A stretch of DNA of 64,000 nt from Advenella incenata (GTDB lineage Bacteria > Pseudomonadota > Gammaproteobacteria > Burkholderiales > Burkholderiaceae_B), in NCBI RefSeq assembly GCF_004217095.1, contig NZ_SHKO01000001.1, forward strand, positions 2,406,234 through 2,470,233. Direction: 5' to 3'. Of the stretch, positions 47,926-58,351 are shown piece by piece; position 1 is the first letter of the stretch; each line of letters starts with the position of its first letter. The notes under the pieces were generated by a model. That model ran no database searches and was not told the DNA's origin. It saw only the letters and a list, made by a program, of their open reading frames with translations. A program made the translations under genes and the position numbers.

Positions 47926-50733
47926 ATGAATTGTATCCAATCCCTGCAAAGCGCTCTATCCTGGTCCGGCTATCTGCGCCGCCGCCTTGATGCGCGACCC
48001 GAGATCCAGCAGCAAATACTGGCAGACTCGGCTGAACCCATCACGTCTGCGCGTATCGAGCAATGGTCGCACGAGCTGGCTGCCGGCGTAGGCGCTCCCG
48101 CCACCCAGGTCTGGGAAATCGAGCACTGCCGGATCATCCTGCGCAAGCTGCGCAGCCGTCTGTTCGACACACTGGTCGTGCGAGATACAGGCGGCGAGGC
48201 AACGCTGGAAGAAGTGACCCACGCCATGTCCTTTCTGGCTGACTTCGCCGTTGCCCAGGCGTACCGCAGCGTGATGACCGATATGGTTCAGGTCCATGGC
48301 GCACCCATGGATCCGGCAACAGGCAAACCCATGGAAATGATCATTCTGGGGATGGGCAAGCTGGGCGGATATGAACTGAATGTCTCATCGGACATTGACC
48401 TGATCATGCTGTACCCCGAGGAAGGCGAAACCACCGGACGGCGCCCACTGAGCCATCACGAATTCTATGGCCGCCTGACCCGGCGCATGATGCCGATCCT
48501 GTCCGATCAGGATGCCAACGGCCAGGTTTTCCGCACAGATCTGCGCCTGCGTCCGGATGGCGACGCCGGTCCCCTGGCCTGGAGCCTGGACGCGCTGGAA
48601 AACTACCTGATCGCCCAGGGACGTGAATGGGAACGCTACGCCTGGCTCAAGGCGCGCATCATTCAGGCACAGGCGCTCGAGGGTAGCGCGCCAGCGCCCT
48701 ACGCCCAGCAATTGGAAAGCCTGCGGCTTCCCTTCATTTATCGCAAATATTTCGACTTCGATACGCTGGCCTCGCTGCGCCAGTTGCGTGAGCGGATCCG
48801 CCAGGACTGGCAGCGACGCGCCCTGTCAAAAAATGGCGTCGACACGGTTCACAATATCAAGCTTGGGGAAGGCGGCATTCGCGAAATCGAGTTTGTGGTG
48901 CAGCTGTCGCAATTGATCAAGGGCGGTCGCCTGCCCACCATCCAGGAACCCTGCCTGATCAAGGCGCTGCACGCTGAAGTCAGCGCCGGGCTGATCGCGC
49001 CGGAAACAGGCAACAAGCTCGAAGAGGCATACCGCTTTTTACGCCGGGTCGAACATTTTCTGCAATACCGGGAAGATGAACAGACCCACCTGCTGCCCAA
49101 CGATCAGGAGCGCATGGCGGCACTGGCCACCGTGCTGGGTTTGACCCCAACCGATTTCACCGCCAGGCTGGCTGCTCATCGGCAGTTTGTGGCAGATACT
49201 TTTCGCGATGCCTTTCGCATTGCCGGCCTGAACGACGACCAGAGCAACGGCCAGCAACCGCAAGCATGCGATACGGAGCACCGCGACGACAGAAACCTGG
49301 AAGATATCATCAAGCAGCATTTTGCCGAACATGATTCAAACGATGTCGAGCACCGGCTGGAAGCGTTGCTGGGCAGCTCCCGTATTCGCAGTTTGTCCAA
49401 CAGCAGTCGCGCACGTCTGGAAAAACTGCTGCCGGCCGTCATCCAGGCAGCCTCACGCACGCCCTTGCCCAATACTGCCTGCGCGCGGCTGTTCGATTTG
49501 ATTGAAACCATTGCGCAACGCAGTTCTTACATTGCCCTGCTCGCCGAGTTTCCTGACACCCTGGCCCGCGTAGCGCGAATCATGGCGTCCAGTCCCTGGG
49601 CCGCCAGCTATCTGACCGCCAATCCGATTCTGCTCGATAGTCTGATTGAGTGGAACAGCCTGATGGAACCGGTCAACATCGCACAGACCGCCGAACAGCT
49701 GGACAAGGAACTGGATGCCTGCGTCCTGCATGACGGCACCCCGGACGTGGAGCAGCAAATGAACGTCATGCGTGATGTGCAGCGCCAGGTCAGTTTTCAG
49801 TTGCTGGCACAGGACCTGGAAGGCGAACTGACAGTGGAAAAACTGGCTGACCAGCTCTCGGGCCTGGCCGATGTACTGCTGCAGGAAAGCCTGGAGCGCG
49901 TCTGGCCGCTGGTGCGGCCAAAACAGATACAACCGGACGACCCGCTTTATCATATGCCGAGATTTGCAGTGATCGCCTACGGCAAGCTGGGTGGCAAGGA
50001 ACTGGGCTATGCGTCCGATCTGGACCTGGTCCTGCTGTTTGACGACCCGGGCGACTATGCCCTGGAAGTGTATGCCAAGCTTGGTCGTCGCTTAAGTACG
50101 TGGCTGTCCAGCATGACCTCGTCTGGCCGGCTGTACGAGATCGATTTGCGCCTGCGCCCTGACGGCGACGCCGGTTTGCTGGCGGTATCGGTGGATACCT
50201 TTGAAAAATATCAGCGGGAACATGCCTGGGTCTGGGAACATCAGGCGCTTACGCGTGCACGCTTTTCAGCTGGCGACCCCGAGATCGGCAAAACCTTCGA
50301 GCGTATCCGCCGTGATATTCTTCTGCTGCAGCGCGACCCGGACAAGCTCAAACAGGAAGTGATTGAAATGCGTGCCAGAATTCGTGCCGGGCACCCAAAC
50401 AAAACCGAATTATTCGATGTGAAGCACGACCATGGCGGGATGGTGGATATCGAGTTCATTACCCAGTATTGCGTCCTGGCCTACGCAAACCAGCACAAGC
50501 AACTTCTGGAAAACCTTGGAAATATTGCCCTGCTCAATATTGCCGGCGAGGTTGGCATTCTGAATGCCGAGCATGCCCGCAAAACGGCGGACAGCTATCG
50601 TATTCTGCGACGCATGCAGCACGCCGTCAGGCTCAAGGGTGACGAAAAGGCCAGGATTAATCAGTCGCTGCTGACTGAAGAACGAGCCGCGGTATGTACG
50701 CTTTGGGATGATGTTTTCGGGGAAAACACTTGA
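47926..50733 (+). CDS. glnE: Glutamine synthetase adenylyltransferase/adenylyl-removing enzyme
   Basis: 935 residues. Two nucleotidyltransferase domains: the N-terminal deadenylylation domain with [21 protein letters not shown] (about 147-165) and the C-terminal adenylylation domain with [20 protein letters not shown] (about 690-708). Each is followed by a helical GlnD-PII-type domain. GlnE adjusts glutamine synthetase activity in response to PII and glutamine, linking it to glnK in this window. No strong ribosome-binding site precedes the ATG. Confidence 0.95.
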   Translation: MNCIQSLQSALSWSGYLRRRLDARPEIQQQILADSAEPITSARIEQWSHELAAGVGAPATQVWEIEHCRIILRKLRSRLFDTLVVRDTGGEATLEEVTHAMSFLADFAVAQAYRSVMTDMVQVHGAPMDPATGKPMEMIILGMGKLGGYELNVSSDIDLIMLYPEEGETTGRRPLSHHEFYGRLTRRMMPILSDQDANGQVFRTDLRLRPDGDAGPLAWSLDALENYLIAQGREWERYAWLKARIIQAQALEGSAPAPYAQQLESLRLPFIYRKYFDFDTLASLRQLRERIRQDWQRRALSKNGVDTVHNIKLGEGGIREIEFVVQLSQLIKGGRLPTIQEPCLIKALHAEVSAGLIAPETGNKLEEAYRFLRRVEHFLQYREDEQTHLLPNDQERMAALATVLGLTPTDFTARLAAHRQFVADTFRDAFRIAGLNDDQSNGQQPQACDTEHRDDRNLEDIIKQHFAEHDSNDVEHRLEALLGSSRIRSLSNSSRARLEKLLPAVIQAASRTPLPNTACARLFDLIETIAQRSSYIALLAEFPDTLARVARIMASSPWAASYLTANPILLDSLIEWNSLMEPVNIAQTAEQLDKELDACVLHDGTPDVEQQMNVMRDVQRQVSFQLLAQDLEGELTVEKLADQLSGLADVLLQESLERVWPLVRPKQIQPDDPLYHMPRFAVIAYGKLGGKELGYASDLDLVLLFDDPGDYALEVYAKLGRRLSTWLSSMTSSGRLYEIDLRLRPDGDAGLLAVSVDTFEKYQREHAWVWEHQALTRARFSAGDPEIGKTFERIRRDILLLQRDPDKLKQEVIEMRARIRAGHPNKTELFDVKHDHGGMVDIEFITQYCVLAYANQHKQLLENLGNIALLNIAGEVGILNAEHARKTADSYRILRRMQHAVRLKGDEKARINQSLLTEERAAVCTLWDDVFGENT

Positions 50734-50821
50734 AAATAAAGAGATTTTTTAAAAAAACCGTCAATCTGCCCGGGAAATATCCTAAAATGATGAATTAGGA
50801 AACGACTTATCTCTGATCGCC

Positions 50822-51493
50822 ATGATTACTGTTACCGATATTGAACGCCCCACCCTTGCCTTGCCCGAAGGACACGGCAAAGTGCTGCTGCATTCATGCT
50901 GTGCCCCGTGTTCGGGCGAAGTCATGGAAGCCATGCTGGCATCGGGCATCAACTACTCCATCTTTTTTTACAATCCAAACATTCATCCGGTCCGTGAGTA
51001 TGAAATCCGCAAGGACGAGAACATACGCTTTGCGCAACAACACGGCATTGAATTTATTGATGCCGATTACGACGTAGACAATTGGTTCGACCGGGTCAAA
51101 GGCATGGAAAATGAGCCCGAACGAGGCATTCGCTGTACCGCCTGCTTCGATATGCGTTTTGAGCGCACTGCGTTGTATGCACACGAACATGGATTCGATA
51201 CGATTACCAGTTCGCTTGGCATTTCACGCTGGAAGGACATGAACCAGATTAACGGCAGTGGCGAACGTGCAGCCGCGCGCTATCCTGAGTTGGTGTACTG
51301 GACCTACAACTGGCGCAAAGGCGGCGGTTCGGCCCGCATGATCGAGATCAGCAAGCGCGAAGAATTCTATCAACAGGAATACTGTGGTTGTGTGTATTCA
51401 TTGCGCGACACCAACCGGCATCGCCGTGCTCAGGGACGTGATCGCATCACGATCGGGGTAAAATTCTACGGCAAGCAGGAAGAAACGCTTTAA
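50822..51493 (+). CDS. queH: Epoxyqueuosine reductase QueH
   Basis: 223 residues of the DUF208 family. Cysteines lie in [13 protein letters not shown] (about 25-30), [16 protein letters not shown] (about 107-110) and [10 protein letters not shown] (about 187-190), the ligands for an iron-sulfur cluster and catalytic disulfide. The [12 protein letters not shown] segment is also diagnostic. QueH carries out the last step of tRNA queuosine synthesis and is a non-homologous replacement for the cobalamin-dependent QueG. It is 88 bases after glnE on the same strand and has its own terminator. Confidence 0.9.
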   Translation: MITVTDIERPTLALPEGHGKVLLHSCCAPCSGEVMEAMLASGINYSIFFYNPNIHPVREYEIRKDENIRFAQQHGIEFIDADYDVDNWFDRVKGMENEPERGIRCTACFDMRFERTALYAHEHGFDTITSSLGISRWKDMNQINGSGERAAARYPELVYWTYNWRKGGGSARMIEISKREEFYQQEYCGCVYSLRDTNRHRRAQGRDRITIGVKFYGKQEETL

Positions 51494-51633
51494 AACAGGC
51501 ATTGCCTGCTAGACACGGTCGGTGGTGCAGAAAGCTGCGGCCCAGGACTGACAACAAAACCAACCGCCTGGTTTTCCGGCATTGGCCAAGCCAATGCGTG
51601 TTGCCGCCACCAAAACCAGCGCTGTCATCATAC

Positions 51634-51679
51634 AAAAAAGGACTGAACCCCGTATCACACAGGTTTCGGTCCTTTTTTT
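51634..51679. terminator. Terminator between queH and exbD
   Basis: AAAAAAGGACTGAACC (51634-51649) pairs with GGTTTCGGTCCTTTTTT (51662-51678) with one wobble and one mismatch, ending in a T run. It can serve both converging transcripts. The remainder of the 51494-51734 spacer has no gene. Confidence 0.75.
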
Positions 51680-51734
51680 ACCCTGGAACGCCATCTGATA
51701 GCGCCTGCTAGACACAGCCTGCCGAAGCAGACCT

Positions 51735-52265
51735 TTATTGGGCTGGTGTTGCCGCAGCGCCAGCGCCGGCAGACGTCGCCGGTGCTCCTGCTTGAGGCTT
51801 GCCGGCGCCGCTATCTCTAGCGTTTTCCGAACCGCCAGCAGCACTCTCGCTGCCAGGTTGGGTAATAAAGCCCAGTTTTTTCAACCCGGACCCTTTTGCC
51901 ATGGAAAGTACCTGCGCCAGCGCCTCGTAACGCGTATCGGCATCAGCGCGGATTCTCAGCTCTGGTTGCGGGTCTTGCTTGCCTTCGTTGACAAACATTT
52001 CCCTCAGGTCACTCTGCTCTACCGGAGCATCATTCCAGTAAATAGTGCCGGACTTGTCCATCGCCAGATCAATAATGACTGGTTCCTGCTCTACCGGCTT
52101 GCTGCTGACCTGGGGCAGATCGATCTTGATCGAATGCGCCATTAGTGGCGCTGTAATGATAAAGATCACCAGCAGCACCAGCATCACGTCAATCAACGGC
52201 ACCATATTGATTTCGGTCATGGGGCTGGCCGAACCGTTTTTTTGATCAAAGCTTCCAAAAGCCAT
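51735..52265 (-). CDS. exbD: Biopolymer transport protein ExbD
   Basis: 176 residues. Single N-terminal membrane helix with the proton-path aspartate in MTEINMVPLIDVMLVLLVIFI, then a periplasmic domain (IRADADTRYEALAQVLSMAKGSGLKKLGFI). A 35-residue Ala/Gly-rich tail extends beyond the usual end near residue 140. It works with ExbB to power TonB using the proton gradient. It starts 17 bases after exbB. Confidence 0.95.
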   Translation of the reverse strand: MAFGSFDQKNGSASPMTEINMVPLIDVMLVLLVIFIITAPLMAHSIKIDLPQVSSKPVEQEPVIIDLAMDKSGTIYWNDAPVEQSDLREMFVNEGKQDPQPELRIRADADTRYEALAQVLSMAKGSGLKKLGFITQPGSESAAGGSENARDSGAGKPQAGAPATSAGAGAAATPAQ

Positions 52266-52282
52266 GGTTATCTCCTGTGTGA

Positions 52283-53074
52283 CTAACGACCGCCGCCGCC
52301 ACGCAAACTGCGCACTTTGGGGTTCTGGCTTTCAAACTGCTGGCCGGTTGTCACAAATGCGTACAGGTCGTGGGCGAATGCATCCAGACGGGCAAGCATG
52401 ACACGGTTGCGACGAACAAAGGCGTTATAGGCCAGCACTGCCGGAATGGCAACAGCCAGGCCAAGGCCGGTCATGATCAGCGCCTCGCCGACCGGGCCTG
52501 CAATTTTATTGATGGTAACGCCCGCTTCGGCCATGCCAATACCGATCAGGGCGTGATAAACACCCCACACGGTTCCGAACAACCCGACAAACGGCGCAGT
52601 CGAGCCAATGGAACCCAGAACAGACAGCCCGTTCTCGGCCTGGGCCGTTTCCTCATCAATCACTTTTTTCATACGGCGAGCGACAAACTCCGCATTGGTA
52701 CCCAGTTCGGCCAGATTGCTCGCGCCATAACGACTGTGATGATCACGCGCATGCAGCGCCTGGTCGGCAAGACGCGAGAACGGATCGTGCGCGCCAAATT
52801 TGTGCAAATCCTGATCAACTTGCTCCAGAGACTGCGAACTCCAGAAGCGCTGCAGGAACCGGTTTCCCTTGCGGGTTCCGCTGATATTCATTAGTACCTT
52901 GACCACGATCAGGTACCAGGTAACCAGCGCCATCAGAACAAGAATACCGAACAGGGATTTGCCGACAATATCGCTCTGCATAAGAAAATCCATAATGCCG
53001 GGATTCTGCGGCGTAGTTTCCGTTGTCGCCTGAGCTAGGGCGACCAATGTGGATGACAGCCAGGGGGTAGTCAT
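52283..53074 (-). CDS. exbB: Biopolymer transport protein ExbB
   Basis: 263 residues. MotA/TolQ/ExbB family with three membrane helices; the conserved GLFGTVWGVYHALIGIG and AGPVGEALIMTGLGLAVAIPAVLAYN segments line the channel. It forms the pentameric proton channel with ExbD. The order tonB-exbB-exbD on one strand points to an iron-regulated energiser for TonB-dependent receptors. Confidence 0.95.
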   Translation of the reverse strand: MTTPWLSSTLVALAQATTETTPQNPGIMDFLMQSDIVGKSLFGILVLMALVTWYLIVVKVLMNISGTRKGNRFLQRFWSSQSLEQVDQDLHKFGAHDPFSRLADQALHARDHHSRYGASNLAELGTNAEFVARRMKKVIDEETAQAENGLSVLGSIGSTAPFVGLFGTVWGVYHALIGIGMAEAGVTINKIAGPVGEALIMTGLGLAVAIPAVLAYNAFVRRNRVMLARLDAFAHDLYAFVTTGQQFESQNPKVRSLRGGGGR

Positions 53075-53089
53075 GATGAATAAATTCCT

Positions 53090-53956
53090 TTATTGAAAAA
53101 CAATAGGTATATCGGCGATGGAGTCCCGGGGAACGCCATTTTCTGAATAGGGTTTAAAACGGGCGCGCCGTACCGCACTCAGGGCAGCATCATTGAGCGA
53201 GTCATAGGGCAGCGCCTGGCGCAGTGTCGCGCTTTTGACCGTGCCAGCCGTTGAAATATGCACCCGGACAATGACAGTTCCCGATTCACCACGCATTTTT
53301 GCTGCGCGCGGATAGGTTGGCTTTGGCTTGACCAGATAACTGACCGATGACACGACCTTGGGGGCCTGATTGGTTTGGCCACCCGAAGGCTTGGCGTTCG
53401 CGCCATTGCTAACGCCCACCGGCTTGAGCGAAATATTCCGATCAATCTTGATATTGGACAGATTGGGCGCTGGCTTGACCGGCGGTTTCGGTTCAGGCTT
53501 TGGTTTCGGCTTGGGCTTCGGTTTGGGTTTTGGCTTCGGCTTAGGTTTGGGTTCCGGTTTTGGCTCCGGTTTTGGTTCAACCACAGGCTTGGGTTCGGGC
53601 TTGAGCTCGTACACCGGCTCCGGCACAGGCTCGGGAGGTGGAATAATTTCTTCCTGAACCGGTTCCGGCTCAGGTTCAGGCTGGGGTTCTGGTTCTGGTT
53701 CTGGTTCCGGCTCAGGTTGCACCTCTGGCTCGGGGGCCGGCGCCAGTTCCTCGCCTTTCGGAGGCGGACGTACCGGTTCGTCGATAATCGTTACCATTAC
53801 CGGGGCATCGATCGCTTTGACAATGGGTGGCGTCAGATCCAGTGTGCCAAGCCAGGCAGCACCTGACATTAATGCCAGCGCTGCAGCCAGGCCAGTGAGC
53901 CGAAAGCTCAGGGGAACCGCCGCGGGAGAATTTGATCCGTTAAACATGCTCAACAT
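53090..53956 (-). CDS. tonB: TonB energy-transducing protein
   Basis: 288 residues from the ATG at 53956, five bases after AAGG; a second ATG three codons later is possible, and a 30-codon longer frame enters the promoter. N-terminal membrane helix (about 18-38), then a very long Pro-Glu/Pro-Lys region (about 65-155): first [10 protein letters not shown]-like, then [10 protein letters not shown]-like, which spans the periplasm. The C-terminal TonB domain ([47 protein letters not shown]) binds receptor TonB boxes. Confidence 0.93.
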   Translation of the reverse strand: MLSMFNGSNSPAAVPLSFRLTGLAAALALMSGAAWLGTLDLTPPIVKAIDAPVMVTIIDEPVRPPPKGEELAPAPEPEVQPEPEPEPEPEPQPEPEPEPVQEEIIPPPEPVPEPVYELKPEPKPVVEPKPEPKPEPKPKPKPKPKPKPKPKPKPEPKPPVKPAPNLSNIKIDRNISLKPVGVSNGANAKPSGGQTNQAPKVVSSVSYLVKPKPTYPRAAKMRGESGTVIVRVHISTAGTVKSATLRQALPYDSLNDAALSAVRRARFKPYSENGVPRDSIADIPIVFQ

Positions 53957-54078
53957 ACGTGCCTTGTGCAGGCAATTACAGCAGACAGCGCTTGGCGCGG
54001 GAACCGCACCCAGCGAAAATACATTAGATAATATGAATGAAACCAATGTTGATCTGCAGGTCAGCCTATTATTGTAAT

Positions 54079-54097
54079 AATAACTATTCTCATTTTC
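54079..54097 (-). promoter_or_regulatory. Fur-like box upstream of tonB
   Basis: On the minus strand GAAAATGAGAATAGTTATT matches the 19-base Fur consensus GATAATGATAATCATTATC at 14 positions. It lies about 120 bases before the tonB ATG. Iron repression of tonB-exbB-exbD is inferred. The remaining 54098-54340 stretch has no gene that I recognise. Confidence 0.65.
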
Positions 54098-54341
54098 AAT
54101 AAATTTCTTGAATTATGTGCATGTAATGATGCCCAATACGTAACAATGGTTTTACAGTATGGCCGAATCGTTCTATCGCCGCGTCTGCAAAAGTGCACAC
54201 TATTTTTTCAAGTTGGCACACCCACCAAGCGAGCGCAGTCTCGCGTCCTTTTTTTGTATCTTTATGTAATAAAGGCGCACTCGGCAATATTTCGAACGCA
54301 ATTTGTTGTCATCCGTTCACACTTCATTGAGTACAGACGAA

Positions 54342-54367
54342 AAAATACCGCCCGTAGGCGGTATTTT
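54342..54367 (-). terminator. Rho-independent terminator of the cold-shock gene
   Basis: AAAATACCGCC (54342-54352) and GGCGGTATTTT (54357-54367) form a perfect 11-bp stem with a 4-base loop; on the minus strand a T run follows. It is 18 bases past the stop codon. Confidence 0.88.
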
Positions 54368-54385
54368 CAGCACAGCGCAAATAAA

Positions 54386-54595
54386 TTACTTGGCTGAAAC
54401 TTCTTTAGCTTGAGGACCTTTAGGGCCTTCAGCAACCACGAATGTTACTTCCTGGTTTTCTTGCAGTGATTTGTAGCCTGTACCGATGATGTCTGTGTGG
54501 TGCACAAACAGATCTTTACCACCTGAGGCGGGCTTGATGAAACCAAAGCCTTTCTCGTTATTAAACCACTTTACAATTCCTGATTCTGTCGACAT
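54386..54595 (-). CDS. Cold-shock-domain protein (CspA family)
   Basis: 69 residues. The OB-fold RNA-binding motifs are intact: [17 protein letters not shown] (RNP1) and DLFVHHTDI (RNP2). It begins MSTESG and ends AKEVSAK. It is a single-stranded nucleic acid chaperone. The 288-base gap to the clpB stop gives a long leader, as expected for post-transcriptional control of cold-shock genes. Which Csp paralogue it is cannot be decided. Confidence 0.93.
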   Translation of the reverse strand: MSTESGIVKWFNNEKGFGFIKPASGGKDLFVHHTDIIGTGYKSLQENQEVTFVVAEGPKGPQAKEVSAK

Positions 54596-54833
54596 GTCGA
54601 TTTCCTGATGTATAAATAAACTGAGATAAAATCCTATCTCTGGGACAAGACTTCAAGGAGACGACACATGCAAACAGTACCGCTGTAACCAGAAGCCTAT
54701 TTCGTATAACCGAAGCACGGCTTCCTTTAACTTGAATATCTTATGTGTGACACTATGTCGGTAAAAAGAACCTGTGTCAATGAATATTTATGAACTGACG
54801 TCAATACAACTGTCATTAAACTTTAATTTATAC
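54596..54833. other. Leader and promoter region of the cold-shock gene
   Basis: AT-rich region with no clear gene. On the plus strand AAGGAG at 54655-54660 stands ahead of a 6-codon frame (MQTVPL, 54669-54689). No other sign of expression was seen. Confidence 0.35.
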
Positions 54834-54864
54834 AAAAAAAAGCCCGGGAAATACCCGGGCTTTT
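54834..54864 (-). terminator. Rho-independent terminator of clpB
   Basis: AAAAGCCCGGG (54838-54848) and CCCGGGCTTTT (54854-54864) form an 11-bp stem with a 5-base loop; on the minus strand a run of eight T follows. It lies 20 bases past the clpB stop. Confidence 0.9.
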
Positions 54865-54883
54865 ATACAGAAACGTAGCGGCT

Positions 54884-57481
54884 TTAGCCCGCAATATCAC
54901 TGTTTTCGCGGCTGAACAAAAAAACGCCGTCTTTTATATCGACCAAGACAGTGTCTCCAGGGCCGAATTCTCCCTCGAGAATTTTTCTTGCCATGCCGTT
55001 TTCCACGTGTTGCTGAATTGCACGTTTCAACGGCCTTGCCCCGAATACCGGATCGAAGCCGCTTTTTGCCAGCAAAGCCAGTGCCGCATCTGAAACATGC
55101 AAATGCATATCCTGACCAGCCAGCCGGGCTGCCAGACGATCCAGCTGAATCCGGGCAATAGAGGAGATCTGCGCGCTGTCCAGCGAATGAAATACCACCA
55201 CCTCGTCAATGCGGTTCAGAAATTCAGGCCGGAATGCCTGTTTCACGTCCTCCCAGACCACTTGCTTGATCGCTTCATAAGACTCGCCAACCATATTCTG
55301 AATGTGATGCGAACCCAGATTCGAGGTCATCACAATCACCGTATTGCGAAAATCTACCGTGCGCCCCTGCCCGTCTGTCAAACGGCCATCATCCAGCACC
55401 TGCAACAGGATATTGAACACATCCGGATGGGCCTTCTCCACCTCGTCCAGCAAAATGACGCTATAAGGCTTGCGCCGCACCGCTTCGGTCAGGTAACCGC
55501 CCTCTTCATAGCCGACATAACCCGGGGGCGCCCCGATCAGGCGTGCCACCGAATGCTTCTCCATGAACTCGCTCATATCGATACGCACCAGGTGATCTTC
55601 CGAATCGAACAGGAACCCGGCCAGGGCCTTGGTCAGTTCGGTTTTACCAACACCGGTCGGGCCCAGAAACAGGAAGGATCCATACGGCCGTGACGGATCG
55701 GACAGACCTGCGCGCGAGCGCCGGATCGCGTCGGAAACCAGCGTCACCGCCTCATCTTGCCCTACCACACGTTTATGCAGGAAATCTTCCATGCCAAGCA
55801 GTTTTTCACGCTCTCCCTGCATCATTTTGGATACAGGGATGCCGGTAGCGCGGGAAACCACTTCTGCAATTTCTTCGGCCCCAACTTCGGTGCGCAGCAG
55901 GCGTGGCTTGCCCTTGCTGGACTCTTCCGATTCGGCAGCCTTCAGGCGGCCTTCCAGTTCGGGCAGGCGGCTGTATTGCAACTCGGCCAGTTGCTCGTAC
56001 TGGCCCTTGCGCTGAAACTCAGCCATTTGCGCCCTGACCTTCTCAATTTCTTCCTTGATCGACTGCGCACCCTGCACCGCCGCTTTTTCGGCTTTCCAGA
56101 TCTCTTCGTAGTCGTTGTACTCGCGTTGCAGCTTTTCCAGCTCGTCCTCAATCGCTTTCAGGCGGCGGGCAGATGCATCGTCGGTTTCCTTACGCACCGC
56201 CTCGCGTTCAATTTTCAGCTGGATGATCCGGCGATCCAGGCGATCCATGACTTCAGGTTTCGAATCGATTTCCATGCGGATACGCGCCGCAGCCTCGTCG
56301 ATCAGGTCAATCGCCTTGTCCGGCAAAAAACGGTCTGTGATATAGCGATTGGACAGCTCGGCTGCCGCCACAATGGCCGGGTCAGTAATATCGACACCGT
56401 GGTGCAACTCATATCGCTCCTGAAGACCGCGCAATATGGCAATTGTGCTTTCAACGTCGGGTTCGTTGATCAGCACTTTCTGGAAGCGCCGCTCCAGTGC
56501 GGCGTCCTTCTCAATGTACTTACGGTATTCATCAAGCGTGGTGGCGCCGATACAATGCAATTCGCCGCGCGAAAGCGCTGGCTTGAGCATATTGCCGGCG
56601 TCCATCGCCCCTTCGGCCTTGCCTGCGCCTACCATTGTATGGATTTCGTCGATGAAAACGATATTACTACCGTCATCCTGTGCCAGTTCCTTGAGCACTG
56701 CCTTGAGGCGTTCCTCGAACTCACCGCGATATTTGGCTCCGGCCAGCAATGCGGCTAGATCCAGTGACAGCACGCGTTTTCCGCGCAAGGTTTCGGGCAC
56801 TTCATCATTGACAATGCGCTGCGCCAGGCCTTCCACGATGGCTGTTTTACCCACGCCAGGCTCGCCGATGAGTACCGGGTTGTTTTTGGTGCGCCGCTGC
56901 AGAATCTGGATGGCCCGTCGGATTTCGTCATCGCGGCCAATGACCGGATCCAGCTTGCCCATGCGGGCTCGTTCAGTCAGGTCCGTGGTGTATTTCTTCA
57001 ACGCCTGACGATTGCTTTCGCCTTCCTGGTCTTGCACGGCTGCGCCGCCCCGAACAGCTTCAATGGCCGCTTCGAGCGCTTTTTTCTGCAGGCCGGAGTC
57101 GCGCAAGATGCGGCCGGCCTCGCCTTTATCTTCGGCCAATGCCAGCAAAAACAATTCACTTGCAATAAAAGCATCACCCCGCCGGGCCGCTTCCTTGTCT
57201 GTTGCGGTCAGCAGCGCATTCAGTTCGCGACTGATCTGCACATTGCCTTCGGCTCCCTGCACCTGTGGCAGAGACTTGATAGCACTATCCAGTGCCGGGC
57301 CGACGCGATTGACCGCAACGCCGGCACGCGCCAGCAGACTGCCGGCGCCGCTATCGGTGTCACCCAGCAAGGCAGAAAGAACGTGAACCGGCTCAATGTA
57401 CTGATTATCATTACGGCCGGCAATACTTTGGGCGTCAGCTAGCGCCTGTTGAAATTTTGTAGTTAATTTGTCAAATCTCAT
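54884..57481 (-). CDS. clpB: ClpB protein disaggregase
   Basis: 865 residues from the ATG at 57481 ([19 protein letters not shown]), preceded by GGAAG; the longer frame adds 22 unconserved residues across a leader hairpin. Parts in order: Clp N-domain (1-145), NBD1 with Walker A GEPGVGKT and [14 protein letters not shown]-like Walker B, a long coiled-coil middle domain (about 410-525), and NBD2 with [15 protein letters not shown]. Hexameric ATPase that rescues aggregated proteins with DnaK. A sigma-32-like promoter lies upstream. Confidence 0.96.
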   Translation of the reverse strand: MRFDKLTTKFQQALADAQSIAGRNDNQYIEPVHVLSALLGDTDSGAGSLLARAGVAVNRVGPALDSAIKSLPQVQGAEGNVQISRELNALLTATDKEAARRGDAFIASELFLLALAEDKGEAGRILRDSGLQKKALEAAIEAVRGGAAVQDQEGESNRQALKKYTTDLTERARMGKLDPVIGRDDEIRRAIQILQRRTKNNPVLIGEPGVGKTAIVEGLAQRIVNDEVPETLRGKRVLSLDLAALLAGAKYRGEFEERLKAVLKELAQDDGSNIVFIDEIHTMVGAGKAEGAMDAGNMLKPALSRGELHCIGATTLDEYRKYIEKDAALERRFQKVLINEPDVESTIAILRGLQERYELHHGVDITDPAIVAAAELSNRYITDRFLPDKAIDLIDEAAARIRMEIDSKPEVMDRLDRRIIQLKIEREAVRKETDDASARRLKAIEDELEKLQREYNDYEEIWKAEKAAVQGAQSIKEEIEKVRAQMAEFQRKGQYEQLAELQYSRLPELEGRLKAAESEESSKGKPRLLRTEVGAEEIAEVVSRATGIPVSKMMQGEREKLLGMEDFLHKRVVGQDEAVTLVSDAIRRSRAGLSDPSRPYGSFLFLGPTGVGKTELTKALAGFLFDSEDHLVRIDMSEFMEKHSVARLIGAPPGYVGYEEGGYLTEAVRRKPYSVILLDEVEKAHPDVFNILLQVLDDGRLTDGQGRTVDFRNTVIVMTSNLGSHHIQNMVGESYEAIKQVVWEDVKQAFRPEFLNRIDEVVVFHSLDSAQISSIARIQLDRLAARLAGQDMHLHVSDAALALLAKSGFDPVFGARPLKRAIQQHVENGMARKILEGEFGPGDTVLVDIKDGVFLFSRENSDIAG

Positions 57482-57505
57482 GATTCTTCCCATGTCATTC
57501 ATTAC

Positions 57506-57523
57506 GGCCAGACATATCTGGCC
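57506..57523 (-). promoter_or_regulatory. Hairpin in the clpB leader
   Basis: GGCCAGA (57506-57512) and TCTGGCC (57517-57523) form a perfect 7-bp stem with a 4-base loop, between the promoter and the start codon. The stem does not cover the ribosome-binding site directly, so a thermosensor role is only a possibility. Confidence 0.45.
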
Positions 57524-57537
57524 AGGTTGCTTAATAC

Positions 57538-57563
57538 ATAATGGCAACTACCTACATTTCAAG
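57538..57563 (-). promoter_or_regulatory. Sigma-32-type promoter of clpB
   Basis: On the minus strand CTTGAAA (57557-57563) is followed after 12 bases by CCATTAT (57538-57544). The -35 is a perfect sigma-32 match and the -10 is fair. Confidence 0.65.
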
Positions 57564-57665
57564 ATGTAAGACAAGACAGTTTTTGACTCAAGATAAAGAC
57601 TGTTAGCCAAAGAAAGGTAACCCAGCCAGTACAATCAAATTTTAACTGCTCCGATTGACCTTTCA

Positions 57666-58310
57666 ATGAATTCAGGCTTTCCCGACACTGCTGCCAAGTG
57701 CGACCCCCTTGTCGCCAGTAACCTGTTGCCTCAGCGTGTCGTGCTCGATACCTGTGTGCTCATGTCCACCATTCTGAAGAATTTGCTGCTGCGTCTGGCG
57801 CAATCGGGCATGTTCGAACCTGTCTGGGGCGACTATATCGGCCAGGAATGGCGCCGCAACGCCAGCCGCGTCTGGACGGTGTCCGAGCAGGACATCGCCA
57901 TCCATTGGCAGGATATGCAATCTGCCTTTCCGCGGGCCGATATGGGAATTGTCAGTCAATTCGAAACGGGGCTATCCAAAAGCGACCCCAAGGATTGGCA
58001 TGTCATTGCGGCAGGCCGCGCCGCGCTGGCACTGTACCCCGGCCAATCTGTCTGTATTCTGACCCGAAACCTGCGGGACTTCAACCGCAGCGAACTGCGC
58101 CTGCTGGGTTTGTCACTATTTGACCCTGACCAGTTTCTGGTCAAATGCTACGAATTGGACCCTGATTTGCTGACGCAACTGCTGGCGCTGATTCCCGACG
58201 ATGCCGTAATGATCGGCCGACCCCGCGAGCCCCTGGAGACGGTCCTGAAGCGCGAGCGCCTGTTTCGCCTGAATAGCCTTATTGCCCAGGACGTCAGCGC
58301 GGCTGCCTGA
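57666..58310 (+). CDS. PIN-domain protein, probable ribonuclease
   Basis: 214 residues. The acidic residues of a PIN nuclease are readable: Asp28 (RVVLDTCVLMS), Glu61 (YIGQEWRRN), Asp110 (DPKDWHVIAAG) and Asp138 (TRNLRDFN). A 60-residue helical C-terminal extension follows (DPDQFLVKCYELDPDLLTQLLALIPDD). No small antitoxin gene lies next to it, so it is either an orphan toxin-like protein or a housekeeping RNase. Its promoter region is shared with the divergent clpB. Substrate unknown. Confidence 0.75.
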   Translation: MNSGFPDTAAKCDPLVASNLLPQRVVLDTCVLMSTILKNLLLRLAQSGMFEPVWGDYIGQEWRRNASRVWTVSEQDIAIHWQDMQSAFPRADMGIVSQFETGLSKSDPKDWHVIAAGRAALALYPGQSVCILTRNLRDFNRSELRLLGLSLFDPDQFLVKCYELDPDLLTQLLALIPDDAVMIGRPREPLETVLKRERLFRLNSLIAQDVSAAA

Positions 58311-58351
58311 TCAAACAGCCCCAGACCATTGTTTCATGAAGGACGCTTTCC

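Noticed and set aside
53370-53866. Plus-strand frames rich in Gly-Phe or Arg-Phe opposite tonB
   Set aside because: These are mirror images of the repetitive Pro-Lys/Pro-Glu codons of tonB.
54669-54689. Six-codon frame with a good Shine-Dalgarno sequence beside the cold-shock gene
   Set aside because: It is on the opposite strand from the cold-shock gene with no gene downstream to regulate; most likely chance.
55757-56758. 333-codon plus-strand frame inside clpB
   Set aside because: Antisense shadow of a strongly conserved gene, with low-complexity composition and no family signature.
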